From the NCBI GenBank assembly GCA_022563535.1, contig JADFNE010000021.1, forward strand, positions 1 through 64,000: a stretch of DNA of 64,000 nt, in the 5' to 3' direction. A program made the position numbers and the translations under genes. This document shows, in pieces, positions 18,481 through 27,530 of the stretch; the first letter of the stretch is position 1; every line of letters begins with the position of its first letter. The notes below the pieces were generated by a model. That model did no database searches, was not told the DNA's origin, and worked only from the letters and a program-made list of their open reading frames with translations. The stretch is from Myxococcales bacterium (GTDB taxonomy: Bacteria; Myxococcota_A; UBA9160; UBA4427).

Positions 18481-20004
18481 TTAGCGATAGACCAACAAGA
18501 TGCCCAACACGAAGAACAAATTGTAGACCGAGTGCGCCAGGATTCCGGGCAGCAGACTGCGCGCGCGTTCAAACGCGATCGCCCAGACGAAGCCGCTCCA
18601 AAAAGTCATCAGAAACCCCGGCAGGGAATAGAAGTGAATCGCACTGAACAACACAGCACTCATTGCCGCAGCTTCCCATGCTCCAAAGCGGTTGCGCAGG
18701 GTGTAAAAGAGCAGGCCGCGGAACACGAGTTCCTCGAAGATGGGAGTCCAGAGCATGTAGTCGATACAGCTTTCGATCACCTCCCGGGTTGATCCCCAGA
18801 TCAACGTCTCATCGAGCCCTTCGGCCCAGTGCCCTTCGAACCCCAGTCCCCAACTTCCCCATGCGAGGGCCGTCGTGCCCAGCAGATCGATCGCCAAGGC
18901 GGCGGCGGCGATGGAAAAAACCGCGGAAGCGCGCAGCTGTGTCGGACTCAAGCCGAACGTTTTGAAGAACCCGACGGGCGACGACACCAGCAGGTAGCGA
19001 TGGATGAGCCAAAGCAGAGGCAGCGACGCAATCAGCGTTCCCCAGGTATAGAAGGGGTCCAGCCATTCGGGTTGAGAAAACTGAATCGCCAGTTGGTTGA
19101 GGGTGACGAAGTAGAAGCGGTTCCAGAAGTCGGCGCGAACGAGCACGGCAAAACCCAGGGCCATCGACCAGGGAACGACGTTGTTTGCGGATGAGTTGTG
19201 CGGGGGGAATTTTCTTTGCGCTGCGCCTCGCGCCATCGCGGCGAGCAGCACGGCTCCGGCGGCGATCAGCAGATAATTGGCCGCGGTCAAGGCCTCGACC
19301 CGACGCTGCCAACGTGCTCCGCGTCGTTCAATGCGGCGCGAAATATTCGCAGCAGGCTCGGTCTTGCCCGCGCGCGCAAGCAGGCGGACTGCGGGTCGTT
19401 CGAGCAGCCAATCCGAAAGCCCCGCCTCGGCCAGACTTTCGAGGGCTCGACGATTGACCTTCGGCGTCGTGGGTTTATCCCCGACCCTCGCTCCGTAGAT
19501 CGTTCGGATGGCAGATTCAATCTCGGGGTCGAGAGTCTGTTCCGCGCGTTCGAAGGCTTTTTGCAGTTCGCCCGCCTCGGCGAGCAAGACGCTCAGGCCG
19601 GCGTTCGACTGTAAGAGATCTTCGAAGCCTTCATCTTCGCCGTCGCCTTCGATCCCCACTCGGGCCGCAATGGATTCAGTCGCATCGCGCTGGATTGCGA
19701 CCGAGACGTCGAGCACCTCTTCGAAGGATCCGAACAGGGCGCGACGAACCGGCTGAAGCAGACCTGGGCTCTCATTGGCTTCGGCGAGTTCCAGGTCGCG
19801 AACAATGACTCGCTGTGCCGTATTGGCCGGATCGGAGAGCCATGCCGTGGGACTGCTGTCGATGCGCGATCCCCAACCCTGAAACATCACCAGGGTCCAG
19901 GCCGCTACATAGAGCGCGGTGAAGAGCGGCGAGAACGGGTTGGGCAGGGAACGGTCGCCCCGCTCTTCATCTCCCGTCCGGCCTACTTGTCCAACGCGTT
20001 CCAT
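18481..20004 (-). CDS. CPBP-family intramembrane metalloprotease (CAAX protease/bacteriocin-processing type)
   Basis: 507 aa. A polytopic membrane protein with a C-terminal CPBP (Abi) domain. The catalytic EExxxR motif appears as EELVFR, followed by HFYSLPG and the C-terminal HSVYNLF, giving the expected Glu and His ligands. The N-terminal half contains a signal-like hydrophobic segment and a large soluble region rich in Glu and Arg before the membrane domain. This is longer than the usual 200-300 aa family members. AGGAGG precedes ATG 20004. Substrates of bacterial CPBP proteases are mostly unknown; its lipid-enzyme neighbours hint at envelope quality control. Confidence 0.82.
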   Translation of the reverse strand: MERVGQVGRTGDEERGDRSLPNPFSPLFTALYVAAWTLVMFQGWGSRIDSSPTAWLSDPANTAQRVIVRDLELAEANESPGLLQPVRRALFGSFEEVLDVSVAIQRDATESIAARVGIEGDGEDEGFEDLLQSNAGLSVLLAEAGELQKAFERAEQTLDPEIESAIRTIYGARVGDKPTTPKVNRRALESLAEAGLSDWLLERPAVRLLARAGKTEPAANISRRIERRGARWQRRVEALTAANYLLIAAGAVLLAAMARGAAQRKFPPHNSSANNVVPWSMALGFAVLVRADFWNRFYFVTLNQLAIQFSQPEWLDPFYTWGTLIASLPLLWLIHRYLLVSSPVGFFKTFGLSPTQLRASAVFSIAAAALAIDLLGTTALAWGSWGLGFEGHWAEGLDETLIWGSTREVIESCIDYMLWTPIFEELVFRGLLFYTLRNRFGAWEAAAMSAVLFSAIHFYSLPGFLMTFWSGFVWAIAFERARSLLPGILAHSVYNLFFVLGILLVYR

Positions 20005-20029
20005 CGCCCTCGGCGCCTCCTGCCGCTGC

Positions 20030-20995
20030 TCAACGACGCAAGTAGACCTTCCAGATCACGGGCCAGCCGAAGATCAAAGGATGTTCTCGCTGTCGTTTCG
20101 TGAGTTCGATGGCCTCGCCGGTATGTCGTTCCATTTTCCAGATCGCGTACGGAACCCAGTCGCCAAACGTAAAGGCCGTCTTGAGCAGGCGGCCGATGGC
20201 CAAGGTGCGAGCCACCGGAAGAGAGATGTGCCAACGCCAGCGCATCGCAGTCCTGCGCAGGGGCGCCATCTCGATCTCGCAAGCAGATCCACCGCCGCGC
20301 ACCGTCGCGCGTTCGATCCACCCCAGTTCTTCCAGTATCCCAAATGCGCTCTCGGCCGCGCGGTCGTAGCGTTCCCTGGCACTTTCATAGATGGTCGCAA
20401 TGGTCTCGCGCGATTCCGCCCGACGTTCGGCGCCATAGGTTCTTGCGATCGCCTGCTGCCAGAACGCGGCGAGCGAAAATCTTTGAACCCGACCGTCTGA
20501 CGGCAAGAAGACCACCAGACGTTGTGCCAGGGTCACCACCGCCTGGGCCGCACAGCGGATCGCGTGATCCCGGGCCGCTTCGTCGCGCTGATAGACGAGC
20601 ATCGCAGGCTGGGCGAAGCGCGCCCAGATGTACGGGTGCACACATTCGGGTCGCACGGCGCTTGCAAAATCTTGCATGGTGAGGACCGCATACTTTGCGC
20701 GCAGGGTTTGCGACTCGTACTGGGTTTCGATGTAGAAGACGTTCGGCGGCAACGCGGTGTTACTGAGTGCCAGCAGACTCGAGTCGTAGGTGTCGCTGTA
20801 GCGATCGACGAGTACGTAGAAATCGAAGACGCCCTCATCGGACTTCTTGCGCAGACACGAACCGTAGAAGAGGATGCACGCGACGTTTTTTCGCTGCTCG
20901 CGAATGGCGTCTGCAAGTGCGAGGGCGGTCGGCGGTGCTTCTTCGGATAGTTCCTTGGCTACGAGTTCGGCCAGAGATGAGTTCAGGTCGATCAT
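20030..20995 (-). CDS. Nucleotidyltransferase-fold protein, possibly Tam41-like CDP-DAG synthase
   Basis: 321 aa, soluble, no signal peptide. An N-terminal segment LFYGSCLRKKSDEGVFDFYV resembles the GS...D-x-Y/F core of nucleotidyltransferases. It recalls mitochondrial Tam41, which makes CDP-diacylglycerol from phosphatidic acid and CTP. The rest shows no motif recognised with confidence. It lies 31 bp downstream of a DAG-kinase-like gene on the same strand, so kinase product (a phosphorylated lipid) and cytidylyltransferase would form consecutive steps. The Tam41 assignment is inference from one motif and context and should be read as tentative. Confidence 0.5.
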   Translation of the reverse strand: MIDLNSSLAELVAKELSEEAPPTALALADAIREQRKNVACILFYGSCLRKKSDEGVFDFYVLVDRYSDTYDSSLLALSNTALPPNVFYIETQYESQTLRAKYAVLTMQDFASAVRPECVHPYIWARFAQPAMLVYQRDEAARDHAIRCAAQAVVTLAQRLVVFLPSDGRVQRFSLAAFWQQAIARTYGAERRAESRETIATIYESARERYDRAAESAFGILEELGWIERATVRGGGSACEIEMAPLRRTAMRWRWHISLPVARTLAIGRLLKTAFTFGDWVPYAIWKMERHTGEAIELTKRQREHPLIFGWPVIWKVYLRR

Positions 20996-21026
20996 GAACG
21001 GGTATGAGAAACGGGGTGTTCCCGAT

Positions 21027-21995
21027 TCACGCGCGAACGAATTGGATCGTGTGGTCCGCCGAGATTTCGATCTGCCGCCCGGGTACCGGATCGAATAGTT
21101 CGCCGTCTACCGTAAAGCCACAGTCGAGGCGCAGTTCGACCCGGTTGGCGTTGCGGCTGGTGTAGCCGTTTTCTTCGGTAACGAAGGGCAGCGGCTTGCC
21201 GCGCAAGATTCCGAGCAAAGAGCGCGGAATGCGTTGGGCATTACTCGCGACAGATGTGATTTGGACGCCGCCGGGACCGCTTCCCCAGAACGGCTTCATT
21301 CTCGAAAACAATCGATCGAGGGTGCTCGCGATCAACAGGAAGTACTCGCCGCGGTCTTGCAGCTGGCCGTTGATCAGCACCTGAACCTTGTCGGGCTGCA
21401 GAATGCCGTTGTTGTCGCCCGCCGCGAGTCTGCCGAGCAGGCTCGCGGTGATCATGGTCGCGCCCACCGCGCCTTGGATCCCCGGAGCGTGGTCGTTTTC
21501 AAACAGTTCGTGGTTCAGGCCGATCGCGCGGTGGATGACGCCCAGACCGAAGAACATTCCATACTGTGCCTGCCGATCGATCGTGTGGCGTACACAGAGA
21601 ACCTGGCGGGGCGAAATCCGCTCGCTCAGCCTGCCGTTTTCTATGTCGTCGATCAGCGCGGCGAATCCGCGGACGGGATCCTTCAGCGCCCCGAGATCGC
21701 TGGCGCTCATGTTGGTCCGGCCTCCACGCAGCGGAGCGATCATTGGAATTCGACCCTCGAAGGCGTTGTTGCCGAGGATTTCGGTGAGGGCGAACTGCAC
21801 GGTGCCGTCGCCACCGTTGATGACGAGCAGATCGACTTCCTGACGCGCGAGATCCGCCAGTGCTTCCGGCACGACGTCGGCAGAATTGGTCTCGACGTGC
21901 AAAACATCCGGATGGCGTCGAAGAAACCCGAGCAGGCGTTCGACCTGCGCGTCGTTCCTCCCCGCATAGAGGTTGTTCAGTAATCCGATCCGCAA
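21027..21995 (-). CDS. Diacylglycerol kinase-family lipid kinase
   Basis: 322 aa. The DAGK catalytic domain phosphorylates diacylglycerol or a related lipid alcohol at the membrane surface. NGGDGTVQFALTEI gives the GGDGT nucleotide-binding motif, and RGGRTNMSASDLG matches the second conserved Gly-rich segment. The C-terminal beta domain is complete and ends in ISADHTIQF. The start is a TTG at 21995, preceded by GGAG nine bases upstream, rather than an ATG. It opens a leftward series with a nucleotidyltransferase-like protein and a CPBP protease, pointing to phospholipid synthesis or remodelling. Confidence 0.87.
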   Translation of the reverse strand: MRIGLLNNLYAGRNDAQVERLLGFLRRHPDVLHVETNSADVVPEALADLARQEVDLLVINGGDGTVQFALTEILGNNAFEGRIPMIAPLRGGRTNMSASDLGALKDPVRGFAALIDDIENGRLSERISPRQVLCVRHTIDRQAQYGMFFGLGVIHRAIGLNHELFENDHAPGIQGAVGATMITASLLGRLAAGDNNGILQPDKVQVLINGQLQDRGEYFLLIASTLDRLFSRMKPFWGSGPGGVQITSVASNAQRIPRSLLGILRGKPLPFVTEENGYTSRNANRVELRLDCGFTVDGELFDPVPGRQIEISADHTIQFVRA

Positions 21996-22048
21996 AAGTT
22001 TTTACTCCGAGGGGGTTCGAGGCGTACGGGTGGGTGGTACTGCCTTAC

Positions 22049-23377
22049 TCATGGGCGTGTCACTGGATTCAAGAAGCTGACGGTTGCGACGCCCTGGCCC
22101 TGGATTTGGATTGGTTTCGAGTTCGAACTCGGCGGAATCGTAACCTCAAAATTCGCCACCGACCACACTCGCTTAGGCTTGGTACTCAGCCCCGCGAGGA
22201 AGCGAATCGGTCCCGGGAGGTCCTTTAGTGGGTCATGCTGAAGGAGACGTTCCTTCAGAAGAATCCGACCGCCACCGCCTTTCGACCCAGTCCCGCCGGG
22301 CCCTAGCCCATTGAGGGTAATGACGTGTGGAATCCAATACGGGTCCTTCCCGTCATGACTGGGCGGCGGTTGAATAGCATCTCCAAGAGTCAGGTCAAAC
22401 GCAGTTCTCGCAACCAATCTTCTCAGACACGGTAGGTCGGAAGACTCGAAAAGTTTCTGAACAGAAGTCGGGTGGTTTGGTCCGCGCTGGGTTAGTTGCC
22501 CCGGTGCTCTAGCCGCCTCACAGCCCGGTTCGAGGTATCCGAGCCAGCGAGACCGCTTCCCCGAGGGGCTCAGAAAGTCAGCGAGATAAAACGGATTGTC
22601 GCCCCGCTGTGACAACAGTTCGATGCGCCGCAGACCCAGGTCGGTTTCCGCGCCTTTCGAGATCGTGTGGGTGAGGGTCGCCCAGCCGTTGACACGCGCC
22701 GGCTCCGTCATGCCCGCGAGCTTGATGGAGCCGCGCACCTCAGCGCCCAGCGCCAGCAGATCCACTCGGTACTTCCTCCCCAGGAGCTGCTGCGGCAGGG
22801 GGTACAAGGTGTTGGGCGCAAAGCTGAGATCAAGCCTCGAGCTGGATTTGTCCACTTGCAGGGTGTAATGGGGGGAATGCATGTCGAGATGGCACTTCTT
22901 GATATCCAGACGCCGTCCGTCTTCGGAAAGCGTCCAGCTCTTCTCCAGCTTGCCGTTGCGGAACTTCGCAATTTCGCCGCCGGGCGAAATCACGTGGCCG
23001 ACCGCGACACCGTTCCGGCTACCCGGACCCTGGTTCGTAATGAGAAACCGCGCCACGACGATGTAGCCTTGCTCGAGTTCGATCGTGAGATCCCAATACT
23101 CAGAGGCGCTGCCGTGGCTGAGCCTGCGCGCGGCAGGAGATGCGAGGTCTCGCGGCGGAGGGCCGTCGGCCAGCGCGAGGGGCGCCGCGGTGGCCAGCGC
23201 GAGAAGCGCGCCCATGGCCAGATTTCGGACCCATTTCCGGTCTGAATTGGGTCTAAATACCCTCGGTCTTGAGGTTTTGAGAACCCCGAGCGCGGTAGTC
23301 AGCCCAATCACCTTTGCGGCTCGATCGCACGAGGTTCGCCTGCCGAGTTGTCGCCGCTTGCTGACATCGTCACGCAT
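22049..23377 (-). CDS. Secreted protein of unknown function
   Basis: Up to 442 aa. A signal peptide-like segment (MGALLALATAAPLALA, then ADG) starts at an in-frame ATG at 23215, with 54 residues upstream that look non-signal. The true start could be 23215 (388 aa); neither has a clear ribosome site. The mature region contains SEYWDLTIELEQGYIVVARF and GVAVGHVISPGGE, which recall the beta-rich lipocalin-like fold of AttH/Svf1 proteins, and an IKKCHLDMHS segment. The resemblance is weak. No catalytic motif is recognised. It lies upstream of the DAG kinase gene on the same strand. Confidence 0.6.
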   Translation of the reverse strand: MRDDVSKRRQLGRRTSCDRAAKVIGLTTALGVLKTSRPRVFRPNSDRKWVRNLAMGALLALATAAPLALADGPPPRDLASPAARRLSHGSASEYWDLTIELEQGYIVVARFLITNQGPGSRNGVAVGHVISPGGEIAKFRNGKLEKSWTLSEDGRRLDIKKCHLDMHSPHYTLQVDKSSSRLDLSFAPNTLYPLPQQLLGRKYRVDLLALGAEVRGSIKLAGMTEPARVNGWATLTHTISKGAETDLGLRRIELLSQRGDNPFYLADFLSPSGKRSRWLGYLEPGCEAARAPGQLTQRGPNHPTSVQKLFESSDLPCLRRLVARTAFDLTLGDAIQPPPSHDGKDPYWIPHVITLNGLGPGGTGSKGGGGRILLKERLLQHDPLKDLPGPIRFLAGLSTKPKRVWSVANFEVTIPPSSNSKPIQIQGQGVATVSFLNPVTRP

Positions 23378-23540
23378 CCTCGGTCAGCGGCGAGATGAAC
23401 TTCGCATCGCAGTTCGTTGGGACGGCTGCAGCCCGCAACTGTTTCAGGCTATCACAGGGATTGATGCTGAGATAGCCTGCCCAACAACCACTTGCCCTCG
23501 GGCGGAGCGCGATGGGACTCGGTGCGCACTCGGTTTTGAG

Positions 23541-24554
23541 ATGTGCTCGCGAAGCTCGCGTTCTCACCGGAATCGAATCGAAGTCAAACCTTTGATCACT
23601 CTGGGACATCTTTCCGATCTCCACGCCACCGATCCGAGTCGGGCCAGTCTCGCCGCGCTGTCGAACAAGCGTTTCTTTGGCTGGCTCTCGTGGAATCTCC
23701 GACGCAGTCGCAACTACAAACGAGAGATTGCCACGGCCATGTTCGACGATCTCAAACGCGAGTCTCCGGATCATGTGGCGGTGACCGGTGACCTGATCAA
23801 CATTTCACTTCCTCACGAGTTCGAAGCTGCAGGGCGTATGTTGCGCACCCTTGGAAGTCCCGACTGGGTTTCGGTCGTGCCGGGCAATCACGACGCCTAT
23901 GTGAAGATGCCCTTCGAACGCGGGTGGGCACATTGGTTGCGCTACCTCGAGTCAGACCCCGCGGAGTCCGACAATGTGTCCAATTCAGCGGATACCGATG
24001 ACCATTCGAACATGTTCTCATTTCCGGGCAGGTTGCCAAGTGTGCGTATTCGCGGCGATCTTGCGCTTGTCGGCGTCTGCACGGCACTGCCGACAAAGCT
24101 CTTCGTGGCGGCGGGAAAGGTGGGAGCCAGGCAGCTCGAGCAGCTGGAAACGACCCTCGAAGCCCTGCGTGCGCGCGATCTTTGTCGCGTCGTCCTGGTG
24201 CATCACCCGGTGGTCGATGCGCACGTTTCGAAGCGACGTCGGCTGAGGGATTCGGCCGAGCTGCGTCGTGTTCTCGAGCGCGCGGGCGCCGAGCTGGTGA
24301 TCCACGGACACAATCATCGAAGTGAGTTCAAGACACTCGCTGGAAAGGACGGCGCCATTCCGGTCGTCGGCGTTCGCTCCGCGTCGTACGGCGGTACCAA
24401 TCCAGACAAGACTGCGCAGTATCACATCTATCAGTTCGAGCGCGCGACGGATCCCGAAGGCTCGCGCTTTCGGGTGTCGCTGCGCGTTCGAGAATGGGAT
24501 GCGGGGTCGCGGACGTTCGTCGAAATCGGGCAGGAGCGAACGCTACCGCTGTGA
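23541..24554 (+). CDS. Metallophosphoesterase (calcineurin-like)
   Basis: About 337 aa from ATG 23541; a TTG at 23592 is a possible shorter start. All metal-binding blocks of the calcineurin-like fold are present: GHLSDLHATD, VAVTGDLIN, VPGNHDAY, VLVHHPV and VIHGHNH. Enzymes of this family hydrolyse phosphomonoesters or phosphodiesters with a two-metal centre; some act on UDP-diacylglucosamine (LpxH) or cAMP. The order and spacing fit the broad family and not clearly LpxH. The neighbours on the other strand are kdsA and an NTP transferase. The convergent NTP-transferase gene overlaps its 3' end by 12 bp. Confidence 0.85.
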   Translation: MCSRSSRSHRNRIEVKPLITLGHLSDLHATDPSRASLAALSNKRFFGWLSWNLRRSRNYKREIATAMFDDLKRESPDHVAVTGDLINISLPHEFEAAGRMLRTLGSPDWVSVVPGNHDAYVKMPFERGWAHWLRYLESDPAESDNVSNSADTDDHSNMFSFPGRLPSVRIRGDLALVGVCTALPTKLFVAAGKVGARQLEQLETTLEALRARDLCRVVLVHHPVVDAHVSKRRRLRDSAELRRVLERAGAELVIHGHNHRSEFKTLAGKDGAIPVVGVRSASYGGTNPDKTAQYHIYQFERATDPEGSRFRVSLRVREWDAGSRTFVEIGQERTLPL

Positions 24555-25382
24555 AGGGGTTGAGCTTCGCTCGCGCTCGGCAAAGATGTTCTTGACGAGC
24601 TCCCAATCGCTCAGCTTGTCGACATCGACCGCGGCTTCGGCGGTCGGCATCTCCACCGCCGCAACGACAATCCCCACGACATCAGAAACTCGGCGAAAGG
24701 CCGCCGCCAGGTCGAGTCGCCGCGAGATGAACAACAGCAGTGAAACGAAGCCAAACGTGCTGACCATCCGCCAGGGCTGCTTTCGGTGCTGCTCGGCGCG
24801 GAGCCAGAAGTCCAAGATCTTGCGTGCTGCGGGGGTCATGAAGGCAAATAGATTGGCTCCGCTGTAACGCTCGCCGCGGAAGGGCAAGTAGGTTCGCTTT
24901 GCGTCGGGAAAGCGCCGGACGATCAGCGTTTCTGAGACCAGCCCCGCCACCATGTCGGCGCCCCCTGCGCAGGCGGCATCAAAGAAGTGGTCGAGCATCG
25001 CGTGGTCGAGCAGGGCGTGGTCGGCGGTGGTGACGAGCACGGGATTGCGGGTCTGGCCCGCCGGATTTTCGGCCTCGATCGCCTCAATTCCCGCCAGCAC
25101 ACTGCGGCTCGGCGACGATTCGGCGGGAAGCAGCCGCAGCTGGGATCGCGAAACCAGTTCGGCGACCCGGGGCACGCTCGTCATCAGATCCAGGGAGTCG
25201 CTGCACAGCAGGATCGCGCCAATACGCTCATGGGAGACCAGGATTTCGAGCACGCGAACCAACATGGGTATGCCCGCGATGTCGAGCAGTGCACGATGGG
25301 TGGCGCCGGCTGCGCGAGCGAGTTCGTCGTTTTCGTCTCTGCGTCCGGCGAGTACCAGAACATCAAAGCACGGGCTCGACAC
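24543..25382 (-). CDS. MobA-like NTP transferase-domain protein
   Basis: 279 aa from a GTG at 25382. The N-terminus VLVLAGRRDENDELAR followed by HRALLDIAGIPMLVRVL matches the sugar-nucleotide or cofactor guanylyl/cytidylyltransferase fold (GT-A). A TTADHALL segment gives the metal-binding acidic region. The substrate is not determined. It begins two bases after the end of kdsA and is almost certainly co-transcribed, which suggests a role with KDO or other LPS sugars. It is not KdsB, which is encoded elsewhere in the window at 45841. The C-terminal part ends in a moderately hydrophobic stretch (STFGFVSLLLFISRRLD). Confidence 0.72.
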   Translation of the reverse strand: MSSPCFDVLVLAGRRDENDELARAAGATHRALLDIAGIPMLVRVLEILVSHERIGAILLCSDSLDLMTSVPRVAELVSRSQLRLLPAESSPSRSVLAGIEAIEAENPAGQTRNPVLVTTADHALLDHAMLDHFFDAACAGGADMVAGLVSETLIVRRFPDAKRTYLPFRGERYSGANLFAFMTPAARKILDFWLRAEQHRKQPWRMVSTFGFVSLLLFISRRLDLAAAFRRVSDVVGIVVAAVEMPTAEAAVDVDKLSDWELVKNIFAERERSSTPSQR

Positions 25383-25383
25383 T

Positions 25384-26193
25384 CTACGCTTCTCGCCTCA
25401 CGCGGTCTAGCGCCCGAACTTCGCCCAACATTTGATCGAGCGCGGCAAACGTGATCTGACTGGGTCCATCACACAAGGCGTTCTCCGGGTCGGGATGTGC
25501 TTCGACGAAGAGCACGTCGATGCCGACCGCGACCGCGGCCCGGGCCAGCGGCGCCACGAATTCGCGGCTTCCCCCCGAAGCGCCACCCAGTGATCCGGGT
25601 TTTTGAACGGAGTGAGTGGCATCGAAACAAACCGGCGCAAACGCTCGCATCTCGATCAGGGCGGTCATGTCCGCGACCAGGTTGTTGTAACCGAATTGAG
25701 TACCGCGATCGGTGAGCAGAACATTTTCGCAACCGAAATGCTTGAGCTTCTCCACCAGGACGTTCATGTTCGATGGCGCGATGAACTGTCCCTTTTTGAC
25801 GTTCACGGGAAGTCCCGTGGCCGCACATGCAGCCAGCAAGTCCGTCTGGCGACACAAAAAAGCGGGTACTTGAATACAGTCGACGACTTGCGCGACGATC
25901 TCTGCCTGGTTCGGTTCGTGGATGTCGGTCAGCACAGGCAGCTTGGTTTCGCGCTTGACCGCGGCCAGCATTTCGAGTCCCGCTTCGATCCCAGGACCGC
26001 GGAAGGCAGTGACCTGGGAGCGATTGGCCTTGTCGAAGGAAGCCTTGAAGATGAGTGGCAAGTCGTGACGCGAGGCAATTTCGGCGATCGTACGAGCCGA
26101 AGCCAGCGCGCTCGACTCGTCTTCCAGGACATTGAGCCCCGCGATCAGGGCTAGCGGCGCTCCTCCGCCAATTTCGATTGAAGCGATCCGCAC
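25384..26193 (-). CDS. kdsA: 3-deoxy-D-manno-octulosonate-8-phosphate synthase
   Basis: 269 aa from GTG 26193, chosen because GGAGGGAG ends eight bases upstream; the frame extends to 26241 without a ribosome site. KdsA condenses arabinose-5-phosphate with phosphoenolpyruvate to KDO-8-phosphate for the LPS inner core. Family blocks are FKASFDKANRS, DIHEPNQAEIV, VPAFLCRQTDLL, VKKGQF, DRGTQFGYNNLV and FVEAHPDPENA. The metal-site position after AGL is Asn (GLNVLED), as in metal-independent enzymes. Kept with an NTP-transferase gene immediately downstream, while kdsD and kdsB are 20 kb away. Confidence 0.95.
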   Translation of the reverse strand: MRIASIEIGGGAPLALIAGLNVLEDESSALASARTIAEIASRHDLPLIFKASFDKANRSQVTAFRGPGIEAGLEMLAAVKRETKLPVLTDIHEPNQAEIVAQVVDCIQVPAFLCRQTDLLAACAATGLPVNVKKGQFIAPSNMNVLVEKLKHFGCENVLLTDRGTQFGYNNLVADMTALIEMRAFAPVCFDATHSVQKPGSLGGASGGSREFVAPLARAAVAVGIDVLFVEAHPDPENALCDGPSQITFAALDQMLGEVRALDRVRREA

Positions 26194-26265
26194 GTCTGTA
26201 ACTCCCTCCGGTCGAGATAAATCGCGCGGAGAGTAGGTCACGAGTCCCCAGGGGACAACAACCTG

Positions 26266-26499
26266 CTAGAGGCTGGAAAGTTGGTCTTCGCGTATGTCCG
26301 TCAACTCGAATTGTTCGTTGTGGAACAGCGAGTCGACCAAATCGCGCACTTCGCCCTCGTCTTCGCTGAATTCAGAGGCCATGAGAATGAGTTCCACGAA
26401 AGATGTGGGTTCAAATTCGCCCAGTTCCTGGGCCGGATTCGAGGGCAGCAGGAGATCTAGCTCCGTTGCTCCACAATACGCGTTGTTTTCGATAGACAT
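26266..26499 (-). CDS. Small acidic protein, unknown
   Basis: 77 aa from ATG 26499; a GTG start at 26517 would add six residues. Very acidic, with repeated Glu and Asp and no Lys-rich segment, signal peptide or membrane segment. The composition is unlike a random frame. It lies upstream of kdsA in the same direction with a 72-bp gap. No family is recognised and the ribosome site is weak, so it could be a spurious frame. Confidence 0.45.
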   Translation of the reverse strand: MSIENNAYCGATELDLLLPSNPAQELGEFEPTSFVELILMASEFSEDEGEVRDLVDSLFHNEQFELTDIREDQLSSL

Positions 26500-26666
26500 G
26501 GGGATCTTCGAATGCACCCGCCGTGCCGATCGAGACGATTTCGGTCAAAAATTACAAGATCCTTTACATTCAGGTGGTTGCAGGAGGAGGATGCGCAGCC
26601 GAGGGCGGCGTTTCGGCGCTGGAGAGTCGGGAATACGTCGCTCCCGCCCAATTGTCGACGCCCAAG

Positions 26667-26688
26667 CTGTCTCCGAATTGGTAGACAG
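26667..26688. repeat. Short hairpin upstream of the glutaredoxin gene
   Basis: A 6-bp perfect stem (ctgtct/agacag) with a 10-nt loop, 37 bp before the glutaredoxin start. Too short for certainty; no T-run follows, so it is not a standard terminator. Confidence 0.25.
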
Positions 26689-26724
26689 TCGAGTGATTAC
26701 TGGACGATAAGGACGACGTGCCCA

Positions 26725-27006
26725 ATGTCTGAACAAGAAAATCATGCAGAAAAAAGTCTCTCGATCTATGAGTTTTCCGGCTGCCCCTACTGCATCCGGG
26801 TACGAAGCTTTCTCGCCGGATTGGGCGAGACCGTAGAGCTGCGAGATGTCTCCACCGATCGCTCGCATCTCGAGGAGCTCGTCCGCGCGACGGGCAGCCA
26901 GATGGTGCCCTGCCTGCGAATCGAATCGTGCGACGGCGAAGCGCAGTGGGTGCACGAATCCGGCGACATCATCGAATACTTGCGGGAACACTTCGCGCGC
27001 AATTGA
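26725..27006 (+). CDS. Glutaredoxin
   Basis: 93 aa from ATG 26725, preceded by an AAGGA site. Thiol-disulfide oxidoreductase that uses glutathione to reduce disulfides. The dithiol active site is CPYC in EFSGCPYCIRV, and the cis-proline appears in MVPCLRI, with the C-terminal GDIIEYL helix of glutathione S-transferase-like glutaredoxins. It sits between small genes on the opposite strand and is probably monocistronic. Confidence 0.88.
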   Translation: MSEQENHAEKSLSIYEFSGCPYCIRVRSFLAGLGETVELRDVSTDRSHLEELVRATGSQMVPCLRIESCDGEAQWVHESGDIIEYLREHFARN

Positions 27007-27029
27007 TTTACGAGTCTGTTGGGATCGGA

Positions 27030-27365
27030 TCAGCTGCCGGATTTGCGGCGAGCGGTCTTCACGCCGCCCTGTCCCTTCCAGGTGACGACCCGGCGGATCG
27101 CGGCGTCGGCTTTGGGTCGGCTCCCGGTTCCCAATGAAGACAGCAGGCCCGGATAGTTTCCCGACTTGAGAAAAGCTTCGACGGCGCTGATCTCGCGATC
27201 CGATGGGCGCGACGCCTTTCGCGGGCCCCGGTTGGAGTCGGTTTCATAGTCGCGCCGAAACGCCTCGGCATCGAAACCACGCTTTTCGAGGATTCGCTTC
27301 ACCTTGTGAGCAGAGAGCATCTTGTCCCAAAAGTCTTTCTTGCTGGCCTTCTTTTTTCCCGCCAT
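27030..27365 (-). CDS. Small basic protein, unknown
   Basis: 111 aa, rich in Lys and Arg at both ends (MAGKKKASKKDFW and TARRKSGS), with a central helix-forming part. AAAAGGCGACACC precedes the ATG, a good ribosome site. The charge would suit nucleic acid binding but no domain is recognised. It is convergent with glutaredoxin, 23 bp apart. Confidence 0.6.
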   Translation of the reverse strand: MAGKKKASKKDFWDKMLSAHKVKRILEKRGFDAEAFRRDYETDSNRGPRKASRPSDREISAVEAFLKSGNYPGLLSSLGTGSRPKADAAIRRVVTWKGQGGVKTARRKSGS

Positions 27366-27530
27366 GGTGTCGCCTTTTCGATGCTTGTAAAAACTATCTA
27401 CGAAATGAATTGTTACATACTTTTATGCGATTTCCACCTATGGGAATCGGCAAATTTATACTGATTAGTAATGCTACGAATTAACCAATGGTTTGTACGC
27501 TGAGACAAGGGGTAGGCGATCTTGTGACGG
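27366..27530. promoter_or_regulatory. AT-rich divergent region upstream of STT3 homologue
   Basis: 165 bp, markedly AT-richer than the surrounding coding DNA, between a leftward small gene and the rightward STT3 gene. It contains the hexamer TATACT at 27457-27462, which looks like a -10 box, but no matching -35 at normal spacing. Promoters for both genes should lie here. Confidence 0.35.

Noticed and set aside
27457-27462. TATACT as a firm promoter for STT3
   Set aside because: No -35 hexamer at 15-19 bp.
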